Positions 9,075-19,500 of a stretch of DNA of 64,000 bases are shown piece by piece. Numbering within the stretch: position 1 is the stretch's first letter; every line of letters begins with the position of its first letter. The DNA is from Planctomycetota bacterium (GTDB lineage: Bacteria; Planctomycetota; GCA-2746535). Below the pieces are notes generated by a model, which saw nothing but the letters and a program-made list of their open reading frames with translations, ran no database searches and had not been told where the DNA came from. The DNA lies in contig NVWA01000018.1 in the NCBI GenBank assembly GCA_002746535.1, positions 58,203 through 122,202 of the forward strand, in the 5' to 3' direction. Both the position numbers and the translations under genes were made by a program.

Positions 9075-9458
9075 TTATTTAGATAAAGGGTCTATTATTT
9101 TACGATCATGAGAAATAAAGTCATTAGATTTGGCAAATTGAATTTTAAAATCTCTTAATGCTATTTCATAATAACGTGTCGCACTAGCGATATATCTATT
9201 TATATTTTGGATAGAAGCATCTTTCTTTTTGGATAACTTAATAACTTCTCCCAATTCTAACTTAGCTTTCTCAAGTAAAGTGGCTGTTTTAAAATCTTTA
9301 AACACCGTATTAATATATTTTTCAAATCTAATAATTGTTTTGATCGTTTTTTTTATATTTTGCTCTTTTTCTCGCATCGGAGCGTTTTTTATACATTCAA
9401 TATTTTCCGAAAATTCGTTAAAGTAAACTGACATATCAAGACTGGATAGTTGTACCAT
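9075..9458 (-). CDS. Small helical protein of unknown function
   Basis: A 127-aa protein I do not recognise. It is almost entirely predicted helix, rich in Lys, Ile and Glu (KEQNIKKTIKTIIRFEKYI, LEKAKLELGEVIKLSKKKD), with no Cys-rich motif, signal peptide or membrane segment. Its size and helicity recall small accessory subunits, but I see no match to XseB. It lies 21 bp upstream of the DEDDh exonuclease and is likely cotranscribed with it, so a partner role is possible but is inference from position only. Confidence 0.65.
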   Translation of the reverse strand: MVQLSSLDMSVYFNEFSENIECIKNAPMREKEQNIKKTIKTIIRFEKYINTVFKDFKTATLLEKAKLELGEVIKLSKKKDASIQNINRYIASATRYYEIALRDFKIQFAKSNDFISHDRKIIDPLSK

Positions 9459-9867
9459 AAAAGCCTTTCTAAATTAGAAGTTTATTATTCTGTTTATCAT
9501 GTAATAAAAAAGATCGGGATTCTACATTTCTTTGAAATATGTCAAAATTAATTTTTGCTAGAGTGCTATGAAACTATCATTTCGCTACATTTTTATGGTT
9601 TTTTAATTAAATTACTCGATCCAGTTTTCAAATAATAAAGTATTTTATTAATTAAAAAAAGACAAAACATTCCAATTTTACAAAGTAATTAAGGACTCTT
9701 TTAATCTTAAAACAATACTTTCCACTTATAATAATTATTTCCTCTCAAGAGCATATTTTGCTTAGAATTCAAATTTGAGACTATTTGAATAAAAGACTGA
9801 GATTCTTGATTCTTAATGACCTGGATATAAGTTAATGTTCAATTTTTATCTAATTTGAAAGATCTTA
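9459..9867. other. 409-bp intergenic region between divergent genes
   Basis: No ORF, tRNA or hairpin of note was found. It is strongly AT-rich and must carry promoters for the leftward exonuclease unit and the rightward MFS-HEAT gene; only the leftward one has a recognisable candidate. Confidence 0.6.
9519..9545 (-). promoter_or_regulatory. Candidate promoter for the 127-aa gene and exonuclease
   Basis: On the - strand TTGACA is followed after 15 bases by TAGAAT, about 60 bases before the start at 9458. The boxes are near consensus, but the spacing is shorter than the usual 16-18. Confidence 0.45.
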
Positions 9868-12090
9868 TTGTCTAAACATGAAACTTTATCTGCCATTCAG
9901 CGAGAAAAAGGACAGACATACGCCATTTTAACAAATCTATTTGGCCGATTTAATAATTACATAATCCTCGGTGCCATTTTAATGCTATTTTGCAATGATG
10001 TATTGAAATTTAATTCTAAGGAAATCGGGAAAATTTTAGCCATATTACCGTTGATCGGAGTCGTTAAATTTTTATTTTTAAAACAAATCGAATCATTTGG
10101 GAAAACAAAAACTCTAACAGCTTCAATAATTTTATCTTTCTTACCATTGGTCATATTATTTCTGACACCAGTCTCTTCTTTAACATTCTGGATTTTTATT
10201 CTTTTAATTAGTGCCTATAAATTATTTCTTGAACTAGGGCCATCTACGGTTTGGCAACCAATTATGAGAGAAATAACAACCGTCAATGATCGAGGTGTTT
10301 TTTTCTCAAAAATGAGGTTCACATTTACGTTTTTTGGTTCCATCACAGTTGCCATCGTATCATTTTGGATTGGTGAAACCATAACAGAAAGACAATATAA
10401 AATATTAATTTTCATAGTCCTATTAGGAACAACCAATAAGTTATTCTGGGCTTTAAAATTATCTAAATTAACAATTAAAAATAATATAACCTCCCAAAGT
10501 GAAAATGGCAACTCATGGGATGGATTGAAAAATGCCATTAAAACCTCTTCACTTTTAAGACGTCCACTCTTAATCAATAGCTTACTTCAATTAGCCAGCT
10601 TCCCACTATTCATTTTATATATGAAAAACATGTTGTTATTTCCTTCAAATTTAATTTCCTTTTATATATTCATTACTCTATTGGGAAGCTCCATCACCTT
10701 TTTGATTTGGGGAAAAATTGCTGATGCCATTGGATTCAGACCAATGCTTACAGGCTTACTACTCATAAATATAATCGCCACACCATTAATTATTTTTGTA
10801 AATCCGTTATCAAATACATTTGATTCTATATGGAATTTAAACAGAGGAGATCTTTTATCAATATCTATATTGTTTTCATCTGCATTAATTCAAGGTGCAC
10901 TAGCGGCGGGTACAGGAATCGCTATGACTTCTATTCAACATTTTTATGTAAAACAAAAAGAGTCCCTATATGCAATGAACGTACAAGCTTTTGTCAGCAT
11001 GGTGCTCATCTCAATTACCTTTTATTTGTCCGGTTGGTATTTACAAGAATGGGCAATACCGATGGGATCTTGGCCCGTTTTTAATGAACTAATTCATTTA
11101 GACTATATCAAAATTTTTCATCTAATTATTATTATTCCATTACTAATAATCATCTTAATTCAGGTTCAAAAAATTGTAAACACAAAACCATATTACAGTG
11201 TCACAGACTTTTTTTCATCTATCAAAGATCTACCCTATCAAAACTTATTGAATCAAAGAAAACTATATCATCTTGATGAAATAAGTAGACGCGATACAGC
11301 GCAATGGTTTGGGCAACACCCATCGCCCCTTTCAGTTGGCCCATTAATAGAATTTTTAACTGACCCTTCTTATGAAGTTAGAATTGAAGCTATCAGAAGT
11401 TTAGCAAAAACAAATTCAGAACAAGCTGCAGAATTTTTACTAGAACAATTTTCACAAGAAGAAAAAAGACAATTATGGGGAATTATGGCTTGGGCTCTTG
11501 GAGAATTAAACTATCAAAAAGCTATCCCAATGTTGATGCAGCGCATAAAGCCCCAAGCTCCCGTGCGAGTACGAGCGATGGCAGCTCGTGCCCTGGGAAA
11601 ATTAAAAGCTTTTGAATCAAAAAAAGTTTTGCACAATGAATTATTAAACTTGGATGAGCCAAGTCTTCATATCGTTGCTTCACTAACAAAAGCTCTCATA
11701 GATCTTGATGCTAAGGAATATGCAAAAGATATTCTTTACTCAATCTATAGATTAAGAGAACGTGAAGAAAGATATGAAATTATTTATAATATATGTGATT
11801 GGCTAGAGATTAACAACGAATGGATATTAAGGTCTAAACCTGAGTCAACATCAAGTGATTCTTTAAAAGAATTTATTGAAAGAATGTCGGATGGCTGGAA
11901 GAATAAATTCAAATCTGAAATTCAAATACTAAATAATCGCGATAAAACCCAATTATTGGAGCTTCTCAAAGAAGAAATGAAATTAATTAATCCCGAAAAC
12001 CCAAGCTACCAATTATTCAAGATACTAGAGGGTGAAAATGATTGGTCGCCACTATGCATCATAGCCATTGCTTGGTTATTACTTCATTAA
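9868..12090 (+). CDS. MFS-type membrane transporter fused to C-terminal HEAT repeats
   Basis: A 740-aa protein. Residues ~20-435 contain about twelve hydrophobic segments arranged as in major facilitator transporters, with no decisive substrate motif. Residues ~485-610 are a soluble helical region that reads as HEAT-like repeats (LIEFLTDPSYEVRIEAIRSLAKT, LWGIMAWALGELNYQKAIPMLM, VRVRAMAARALGKL), a protein-interaction scaffold that would sit in the cytoplasm. A last weakly hydrophobic segment closes the protein. The start is TTG at 9868: an in-frame stop lies four codons upstream, and the next ATG would remove the first membrane segment. The ribosome site is weak (TTGAAAG). The role of the fusion is unknown; energy-coupled transport with a regulatory or docking tail is inference. 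Confidence 0.75.
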   Translation: MSKHETLSAIQREKGQTYAILTNLFGRFNNYIILGAILMLFCNDVLKFNSKEIGKILAILPLIGVVKFLFLKQIESFGKTKTLTASIILSFLPLVILFLTPVSSLTFWIFILLISAYKLFLELGPSTVWQPIMREITTVNDRGVFFSKMRFTFTFFGSITVAIVSFWIGETITERQYKILIFIVLLGTTNKLFWALKLSKLTIKNNITSQSENGNSWDGLKNAIKTSSLLRRPLLINSLLQLASFPLFILYMKNMLLFPSNLISFYIFITLLGSSITFLIWGKIADAIGFRPMLTGLLLINIIATPLIIFVNPLSNTFDSIWNLNRGDLLSISILFSSALIQGALAAGTGIAMTSIQHFYVKQKESLYAMNVQAFVSMVLISITFYLSGWYLQEWAIPMGSWPVFNELIHLDYIKIFHLIIIIPLLIIILIQVQKIVNTKPYYSVTDFFSSIKDLPYQNLLNQRKLYHLDEISRRDTAQWFGQHPSPLSVGPLIEFLTDPSYEVRIEAIRSLAKTNSEQAAEFLLEQFSQEEKRQLWGIMAWALGELNYQKAIPMLMQRIKPQAPVRVRAMAARALGKLKAFESKKVLHNELLNLDEPSLHIVASLTKALIDLDAKEYAKDILYSIYRLREREERYEIIYNICDWLEINNEWILRSKPESTSSDSLKEFIERMSDGWKNKFKSEIQILNNRDKTQLLELLKEEMKLINPENPSYQLFKILEGENDWSPLCIIAIAWLLLH

Positions 12091-12172
12091 CTAGATGAAG
12101 CACAAAAATAAATATCCTATTTTTTTATAAATGATAAGAAGCTTTTCTAATAAATCAGGACATTTTTCGTTA

Positions 12173-12200
12173 TTGTGTATCAACTAAGGCTGGCTATAAT
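12173..12200 (+). promoter_or_regulatory. Sigma-70-like promoter for the ABC transporter unit
   Basis: TTGTGT and a perfect TATAAT are separated by 16 bases, 35 bases upstream of the ABC ATPase ATG. The -10 box is exact; the -35 is partial. Confidence 0.6.
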
Positions 12201-12234
12201 TCTGCCCTTTTAATGTAACTGAGAAATATTAAAC

Positions 12235-13155
12235 ATGACTCATATTAAACTGGAAAGTATTTCAAAATCTTTCGGTTCAAATCAAATATTATCAGATATT
12301 AAATTAGATATTAATGCCGGTGAGTGCTTCGCAATTGTGGGCTCAAATGGAAAAGGCAAAACAACTCTATTAAGAATTATTGCAGGGATAGTTAATCCAA
12401 ATCAAGGAGATGTTTTATTTGATGGAATTTCCCTAAAAAAAAATAAAGCAAAAATCCAAAAAAAAATAGGTTATTTTCCTGAAAAACCAAATCTATACGA
12501 CAACATGAATATCAAAGAGAATCTACATTTTTTTGCAAGTTTAAAAAACCTACCAAAGAAACAAGTTGAAGAAGAAATTAATACTTGGACACATCAATTG
12601 CAATTACTTAGTGATGTCGATAAAAAAGTATCTACCTTATCTCAAGGAGCTCAATACAAAGTCTCCTTTATCAGATGTTTACTTGGCTCCCCAGATGTTA
12701 TTTTATTAGATGAACCAAATGCCACGATTGACAACGACACTCTTTTGGGATTAAAAAAAGAGCTAGTCAATTTAAAAAAAAATGGCAAAACAATTGTTGT
12801 GATTTCACACCAACTTTCTTTCATTGACAAATTGGCCGATAGAATTGGTTTTCTACAAAATCAACTTAGAACAATTTTATCCAGTGATGAATTATACAAT
12901 TTAAACAAAAGGCCATTACTTGAAATCGATTGCGAGATGATTGCAGACGATTGTTTAGAAGAGCTGATTAAATTTCACCCAGATTTACAATTAAACAAAG
13001 ACAAGACCCACCTAAGAATTGAACTCAAAGAAAACAATTCGAATCACAATGATTTTATCACCAAGATGATTCAAATGGGCGTTAAAGTAAAACAATTCCA
13101 TGAAGTTCCAATTACACCAGAACAACTTTATAAAAAAGTACTTACGAAAGCATAA
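12235..13155 (+). CDS. ABC transporter ATP-binding protein
   Basis: A 306-aa ATPase subunit that would power the membrane protein encoded 6 bp downstream. Walker A is GSNGKGKTTLL near residue 36, and Walker B with its catalytic Glu is VILLDEPNA near residue 160. The signature is LSQGAQYKVS, a variant of LSGGQ, and the H-loop is VVISHQ near 188. The nucleotide domain ends near 215. A ~90-residue C-terminal extension follows, as in some ABC-2-type (drug, lipid or gliding-related) exporters. It is the first gene of a tight + strand unit with the permease, a class IV aminotransferase and a NIF3-like protein. The substrate is unknown. Confidence 0.9.
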   Translation: MTHIKLESISKSFGSNQILSDIKLDINAGECFAIVGSNGKGKTTLLRIIAGIVNPNQGDVLFDGISLKKNKAKIQKKIGYFPEKPNLYDNMNIKENLHFFASLKNLPKKQVEEEINTWTHQLQLLSDVDKKVSTLSQGAQYKVSFIRCLLGSPDVILLDEPNATIDNDTLLGLKKELVNLKKNGKTIVVISHQLSFIDKLADRIGFLQNQLRTILSSDELYNLNKRPLLEIDCEMIADDCLEELIKFHPDLQLNKDKTHLRIELKENNSNHNDFITKMIQMGVKVKQFHEVPITPEQLYKKVLTKA

Positions 13156-13161
13156 ATCATA

Positions 13162-14469
13162 ATGTTGCAAATAGCTCTACAAAGTATCAAATATTTATTT
13201 AAAAATAAATTATTAACTCTTTTGATTATTCTATTTCCACTAATATGTAGTGCGGGATTATCTTTTGGCCTTCAAGCTAGCCTTTTACCTTCCATTAAAA
13301 ATTTGATTGAAAATAAGGGGAAGGATCAAGTTGAAAGCATCTCAAAATATGCTAAAGAATTGGCTTTAGAATTTAAAACTAATAATCCCAAAATGCATAA
13401 AGAACTTAAGATAAATCTCGAAGATAAATTCATCAAAAAAGATACACATAAAGTTGCACAAACTATTGCTTTTCAATTTTCACAAACATTAATACCGACC
13501 TACCATCAACTTGTGGGCCGTAAATTAGCCAAAATAATGCAACGAACTAACAGCATTGTTCTGATCCTATTATCCATTTCTATATTACCAGCTCTTATCA
13601 GTGTTTTTCTAATTTCTCAAGAAAAACAAACGGGCACTTTGGAAGCCGTATTGGCACAAGGCGTATCAAGTCAGAAATTTTTACTTGGTAAAATAGTAGC
13701 GGCTTTACTAATTAATTTATTAATTCTCTCAATAATTATCATCGGTTATGCCCTCGGGTCTTATCTATCAACTTCTGACCCAATATATTTTCAAGTGGTT
13801 TTTAATAAAATCACCATTCAATCAATACTCACAATTGGAATAACGGGCTCTTTAGCAACATTAAGTTTTATGTTTTTAATTTGCACTTTGATTACAGAAT
13901 TTAAAACACAAATATTCATAGCTTTTTTGGTTCCATTCATCAGCATAGGTTCATTTTTTGCATTGACCTCTTTAGAATTAGGCCATAGCTCTTTAGATGA
14001 TTTAAATCAAAGCACACAGAAAATAAAAGCAAAAAGACCAACTTTGACTAAAGATCAATCTGGATACCGATCCGAAAAACAAATGTACTTACAAACGTCA
14101 ATGAAAGCAAAAATGATTGCCGAAAGAGAAATTCCAGACATTATTTTATCCTTTGCATTTACCGAAGGATTTAAAGCCAGGTCTCTAATTAAAACTAAAA
14201 TAATGACTTTAAATAATCAAATTAGAACCCTAAAAAGAAAAAATAATTCTGGTGGAAGAAACCCCGATTATGCAAAAAATGAAAAAAGGATGGAAGAAAT
14301 TGCAGTTCTAATTCAAAAAAAAGAAGAACTTTCTAAACGAGTAATACGAGAAGACCCCAAAGCAAAAAGTTTTATCGAAATAATTCAATCAGCAGCACTT
14401 TGCTTTTTCATAGCAGCGCTTGCTTTCATATCTGCAACACTTTTATTTTCATTCCGAATTAGAATCTAA
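13162..14469 (+). CDS. ABC-2 type transporter permease
   Basis: A 435-aa membrane subunit. One hydrophobic segment lies near residues 14-38, then a long charged loop with helices to ~130. Four segments follow between ~135 and 275 (VLILLSISILPALISVFLIS begins the first). The EKQTGTLEAVLAQGVSSQKFLLGKI stretch typical of ABC-2 permeases follows that first segment. After ~275 a 125-residue Lys/Glu-rich loop with coiled-coil character precedes a final membrane segment at the C-terminus. This layout resembles NatB/CcmB-like exporters more than importers, and no periplasmic binding protein is nearby. Substrate unknown. It starts 6 bp after the ATPase gene and is followed after 3 bp by the aminotransferase. 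Confidence 0.85.
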   Translation: MLQIALQSIKYLFKNKLLTLLIILFPLICSAGLSFGLQASLLPSIKNLIENKGKDQVESISKYAKELALEFKTNNPKMHKELKINLEDKFIKKDTHKVAQTIAFQFSQTLIPTYHQLVGRKLAKIMQRTNSIVLILLSISILPALISVFLISQEKQTGTLEAVLAQGVSSQKFLLGKIVAALLINLLILSIIIIGYALGSYLSTSDPIYFQVVFNKITIQSILTIGITGSLATLSFMFLICTLITEFKTQIFIAFLVPFISIGSFFALTSLELGHSSLDDLNQSTQKIKAKRPTLTKDQSGYRSEKQMYLQTSMKAKMIAEREIPDIILSFAFTEGFKARSLIKTKIMTLNNQIRTLKRKNNSGGRNPDYAKNEKRMEEIAVLIQKKEELSKRVIREDPKAKSFIEIIQSAALCFFIAALAFISATLLFSFRIRI

Positions 14470-14472
14470 AAC

Positions 14473-15339
14473 ATGTACCAAACAACGTTGTATAGAGTTG
14501 GTAAAAATGAATTAGATCAAGATGACCTGCAATCTTTATCTAAAATTGAAGCCTATGATAGAGGCATACTATATGGCGATGGCATCTTCGAAACTATTTT
14601 AATCAAGAACAGAAAGCTCATTTTTTTTGATGCCCACATTAGAAGATTAAACATGGGATTAAGAAGATTGAATATTACATTTAATATCCCAATACCTAGA
14701 ATTAAAGAGTTTTTACTGGACGATATTCTTGACGCTGGTGAAAAAGCAGGAACCCTCAGATTAACAATTACAAGAGGTCCCAATAAAGGCCCTTTAACAT
14801 TTTTCAAAACAGACAACCCTACCATAATTGTAGAAGTGAGGCCTATTTTAGAAACTCATCCTGATGAAGTTGTTCTAATTACTGCCGCAGAAAGAAGAAA
14901 TGAACGTTCACTTTTAGCAAGTCTTAAAACAATTAATTTTCTAGGAAATATAGCTGCAAAAGATGAAGCCTTGAGCGCAAAAGCTGATGAAGCACTACTA
15001 TTAAATACCGTCGGGGAAGTTGCTGAATGCGCCTCTAGCAATTTATTTGCAGTCATAAATAATTCTTTGATTACACCTCCGCTAGAATCAGGAATCCTAC
15101 CTGGAATTACAAGAAATATAGTTTTTAGTCTAGCCAGTAAATTGTCTTTAAAAGAACAATCGAGGAAATTATTACCCAATGAATTAAAAATGGCATCTGA
15201 GATATTTATAACCAACTCTTCCCAAGGTATAACACCTGTAAAAGAATGGGATGGACAAAAGTTTCCTGGCAAAGAGGGCCCCATAGTCAAACAATTAATA
15301 AAAGCCTATGATCAGGAAATAGAAATGGAATCAAGATGA
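14473..15339 (+). CDS. Class IV PLP-dependent aminotransferase / aminodeoxychorismate lyase-like
   Basis: A 288-aa fold-type IV PLP enzyme. The N-terminal part has YDRGILYGDGIFETILIKN, typical of the family. The PLP-lysine region is SLKTINFLGNIAAKDEA near residue 155, followed by DEALLLNTVGEVAECASSNLFAV and, later, SGILPGITRNIV. The family covers branched-chain aminotransferase, D-alanine aminotransferase and 4-amino-4-deoxychorismate lyase (PabC). The AECASSNLFA segment looks closest to PabC-type sequences, but the substrate cannot be fixed by eye. It starts 3 bp after the ABC permease and overlaps the NIF3-like gene by four bases (ATGA), indicating translational coupling. No pab or ilv neighbour is in the window to choose between folate and amino-acid roles. 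Confidence 0.85.
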   Translation: MYQTTLYRVGKNELDQDDLQSLSKIEAYDRGILYGDGIFETILIKNRKLIFFDAHIRRLNMGLRRLNITFNIPIPRIKEFLLDDILDAGEKAGTLRLTITRGPNKGPLTFFKTDNPTIIVEVRPILETHPDEVVLITAAERRNERSLLASLKTINFLGNIAAKDEALSAKADEALLLNTVGEVAECASSNLFAVINNSLITPPLESGILPGITRNIVFSLASKLSLKEQSRKLLPNELKMASEIFITNSSQGITPVKEWDGQKFPGKEGPIVKQLIKAYDQEIEMESR

Positions 15340-16436
15340 AAAAAAAACTTACAATCAAAGAAATTTTAAACGATTGTAAAATAATAGCTCCATTAGATTT
15401 ACAAGAAAATTGGGACAATTCTGGAGAACAAATAACATTTCCAGAAACAAAAGTTTCCAGCGTATTAATTGCTATGGATGTTACAAGTGCAGTATTAAAA
15501 GAAGCGATTCAGAAAAAATGCCAATTAATCATTCTACATCACCCACCCCTATTTAGACCATTAAAAAATATCAACAGTTCACATCCGCAACAAAAATTAT
15601 TAATTGAAGCCATTCAAAAAAAAATATCTCTTTACGCCATGCATACAAATTATGACTCAACAATAAATGGAATGAATGACTTCTTTTTAAAAAAATTAGG
15701 AATCAAAAAAATAGAACCGTTAATGATGGCACCAGGAAATTATTTAAAGCTGATAACTTTCGTACCTCAATCTCATATTGAAACGGTAAGAGATGCTTTA
15801 TGTAAAGCTGGCGCTGGTCATATTGGAAAATATTCTGATTGCTCGTTTATAAGTTCAGGTATTGGTTCATTCAAACCGCTAGCTGGAACAAATCCCTTTA
15901 TTGGAAATACCAATAAGATTACCTATTTAGAAGAAGATAAACTAGAAGTCGTCATAAATAAAAATCAATTATCCAAAATATTAACCTCGCTAAATCAACA
16001 TCATCCATATGAAGAAATTGCTTACGATTTGGTCCCTCTTTCTAATTTAAAAGCTGGCTTAGGAAGAATTGGCTATTTACCAAGAAAATTAAAGCCTAAG
16101 GAATTAGTCAACCAAATTGAAAAAGTCTTTAATGTTAAAGATATTCGCTTCTCCAAAAGAAAGTCATCTGTGCAGAAAATTGGAGTGATTACTGGAGGAG
16201 CAGGATCCTATTATCCAGAAGCATTAAAAATGGGATGTGATGCGTATATTAGCGGAGACATCAAACACAATGAATGGCATGAAGCCAATGAAGCAAATCT
16301 TCTTTTGATTGATGCCACTCATTTTGCAAGTGAAAACATATTTGCCAACAGTGTCATTGAAAACTTAAAACCAAGAATACCCCACATAAAACTAATAAAA
16401 TCTTTGGCAGATACTTGCCCATATATAGCAAATTAG
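15336..16436 (+). CDS. NIF3-like dinuclear metal-binding protein with PII-like insert (YqfO type)
   Basis: A 366-aa member of the NIF3/YbgI/YqfO family, annotated elsewhere as GTP cyclohydrolase 1 type 2-like; its physiological role is not settled. Metal ligands are visible in LIILHHPPLFRP near residue 65, YAMHTNYDS near 100 and DATHFASE near 330. The central ~100 residues (LKLITFVPQSHIETVRDALCKAGAG, HPYEEIAYDLVPL) are the PII/CutA-like insert that marks the longer YqfO form. The GGAGSYYPEALKMGCDAYISGDIKH block is characteristic of the family. The ATG overlaps the previous stop by four bases. It is the last gene of the ABC-aminotransferase unit; in other bacteria the family sits with varied housekeeping genes, so the linkage tells little. 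Confidence 0.93.
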   Translation: MKKKLTIKEILNDCKIIAPLDLQENWDNSGEQITFPETKVSSVLIAMDVTSAVLKEAIQKKCQLIILHHPPLFRPLKNINSSHPQQKLLIEAIQKKISLYAMHTNYDSTINGMNDFFLKKLGIKKIEPLMMAPGNYLKLITFVPQSHIETVRDALCKAGAGHIGKYSDCSFISSGIGSFKPLAGTNPFIGNTNKITYLEEDKLEVVINKNQLSKILTSLNQHHPYEEIAYDLVPLSNLKAGLGRIGYLPRKLKPKELVNQIEKVFNVKDIRFSKRKSSVQKIGVITGGAGSYYPEALKMGCDAYISGDIKHNEWHEANEANLLLIDATHFASENIFANSVIENLKPRIPHIKLIKSLADTCPYIAN

Positions 16437-16578
16437 TTTCAAATAGAAATTATTTGGTTAAATTCAGTGATGAAATTTCACGTGGATTTTGACCATTATA
16501 TTGCTAAACTTTCGTCAAAATTAGTGTACAAATCTGTTCACTATTAAGCCAGTTTTGGGTAATCATCAGGAGTTTCAA

Positions 16579-19500
16579 ATGAAGTTTTTTCTAAAATTAA
16601 GCATCCTTATTCTTCTTTCATTCTCAGTAACCTTTCAACCAACATTTTCAGAAGATACCGTTGATGAAAGTAACTTAACTCGAAAAGAAAAACGAGCATT
16701 GAAAAGAAAGCTGAGAAAAGAAAAGCAAGAACGAGAAAAAAGGGAAAAGGCAGCTAGAGAAAAAGAATTATCAAAAGAAACACCGCAGCAAAAAAAAGAA
16801 AGACTAGCCTTAGAAAAAGAAGAGGGAGATCGCAAAAGAGAACATGACAACAATGAAAAGATTCGTGAACAAGCTAGAAAGAAACAAGAACTAGAACGAA
16901 TTAAACAAGAAGCTGCGATACTCAAAAATAAAGAAAAGGCTGATAAAAAAGCTGAAGAAAAAAGAAAAAAAGATGACCTTGAATCTAGAAGATTAACAGA
17001 AAAGATTAGGGCATCGGCAAAAAATGAAAAGAAAAGGTTAGCACTTGAAAAGAAACTTAAAGCAAGACAAGAAAAATTAAAGAAAGAAGAGAATGAGCGA
17101 ATGCTTGTTGAAAAAGCTGCCAAAGAAAAGGCCGATAGAGAAAAACAAGCCGTAGCTAGAAAAATTAGAAAAGAAGAAAGAGCAGAACTTGATAAATTTT
17201 TTACAAATCAAAGAGCAAGAGATTTAAAAAGAAGACAATTCAATGACAATTACCTTCAGAAATTAAATAAAATTATTGATTCTTCTCGGGATGAAACACT
17301 TAACCTAGATAAAAAAATTCAAATCGCCCAACAAAAAGCCAGAAACCCTGATACCGAAAAAAGTGCTAATAAGGCCATTGTAAAACTAACCAAACAAATT
17401 GAAGATGTTCAAGAAGCAAAAGATAGAAAGCTAACAAGATTAAAAGATAGTGAAGCTAGAAGTATTGAAAAACTAGAGAAAAAATTAGAAAAAGAAGAAA
17501 ACACCGATCTAAGAAGATTGGCCTCAAAAGGTATTAGAGATCCGCGCATTCAACGCATAGTCCACCGAAAAAGTCAACACGCAACTGGTATGATTAAACT
17601 TACCAAAATCCCATTTGTTGAATTAAACTCTAATCCTACATTTGTTGAAATTGTGGGTCTGATAACACTTAAAAAACATCAAAAGAAATCCATCACCATT
17701 ACTAGTGAAAAAAGAGAGAAAATTGATTTCTTTGACACAGTCTCAATGGGAGAAGATGGCTACAGTGTCATTCATGTTTCGGAAGGTATTACCATCGCAT
17801 CTGACCTAGATACCGAGATCGTATTCTACCCTTCCTTTCAAATAAAAGATTTTCATGTTGCTCATATTAGAGTATTAACTGGCCGAGTAAACGTGATGGT
17901 TAAAAACCCAAACAAGAAATTAAAAGTTTTACTCGAAACTTCCTCAGGCCGTTTTTTAACTAATAAAGACGACTCAAACGTTATCCTAGATTACTACAAC
18001 AAAAATGAAACTCGCTACACAGTCATAAAGGGTAAAGCATTAATTGTTGATAATTCCAACGATACTATAAAAGAATTAAAAGAAGGTAGCGAAGCAAGAG
18101 TTTCAAAATCTTCAATAGAAATCAAAGAAGCTAAACAAATCAGCAAGGATCACACAGAAAGAATATTCAGAAACCATGATAAAACCAAAGTTACATCTGA
18201 CACAAAGGGTGTCGAGGTTTTAAACCTTGAAGAGCGCCCTTTATTACAGTTAGTTTCCTACCAATATCCAGCAAGTAGCACCACTATGGCAAACTTAAAA
18301 AAGAATGAGAAATTAGAAGAAAAAATTAAGGTGGCATCAAATAGTTCACGAGGAGATTACATTCGCCTAAGAAGAAAGCTCAAAAAGAAAACGACTAGAC
18401 AAACTAAAGTTGCCAAGCGAAAAGAGAATCGTGAACAAAAGAGTGCTCTGCGTAAAATTGCACAGGAAGAAAAAAAGAAAAAAGATGCAGAAAAGAAAAA
18501 GGAAAAAGAAGAAGCAAGATTAATCGCCAAGCAAAAGAAGGAAGAAGAAGACGAGCTTAAAAGAGATAAGAAACGACAAGAGAAAACCGAAAAAATCACC
18601 ATTAAATCGAAACAAAAGAAAGCTAACACCGTAAAAGCTGAAGAGGAGAAAGCCAAAAAGAAAGCTGAAGAACAAACAGCCAAAGATTTGGAAGCTAAAA
18701 AGCTCAAAGAACAAGAAATTGAAAAAGAGAAAATGCTCGCCAATGAAAAGAAGGCGGTCAAAGAGAAGGAATCAAATCAAAAGACGCCGACCAGCAAAAA
18801 AATGGATGTAAGCAAATTATCAAATGAGTCAGCAGCTTTAATTCAAGCTATTGAAGCTCAATCAGATGCAAAAATTAAAGAGATTGACGAAAAGAATAAA
18901 AAGAAAATTGCTAAAGTTGAGAATAAGAATATAGAGAAAACCAATTCTACAAATAAAAAAATAATAGCTCTAGAAGAGAAGATTAAAAATAATTCGGGCA
19001 ATAAAGAAAAAAATCAAAAGAAAATCAACTCGCTTAAAAATGACTTAAAAAAAGACACAACAAAACAACAATTAGCATTAGCAAAACTAATTAAAAAGAT
19101 TGACGCAAGCAGAACCAAGGATGTTAAAAAAGTTAAAGAAAATGAAACGAAAGAGATCGATAAAATATTAAAATCAGCTGAGAAAGAAGATGTTAAAAGA
19201 AAAGAATTAGAAAAGAAAAAAATGTTGGCTAAGGAAAAAGCTGATAAGGAAGAGGCTGATAAAGCCATCAAGGAAAATGAGAAAAAAAGAAAACTAGAAG
19301 AAGAAAAAAAGATTCAAGTAGCCAAAGAAAAGGAAGAAAAAGAGAAACAAGAGAAAAAGAAAAAAGAAGATATTGCCACAAAAGAAGAAAAAGCTACTGC
19401 TGAGAATAAACCGAAAAATAAAGCTACTACTTCAGGCGGAGATGGCACTGATACAAGTAAACTTTCAACTGAAACAGCTGCCCTTGTTCAAGCAATTGAA

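Noticed and set aside
9075-9458. Exonuclease VII small subunit (XseB)
   Set aside because: It is next to an exonuclease and helical, but too long and without the XseB pattern; the neighbour is a DEDDh enzyme, not XseA.
16555-16578. TTG start for the FecR/coiled-coil gene
   Set aside because: The ATG at 16579 has a good ribosome site and begins a clean signal peptide.
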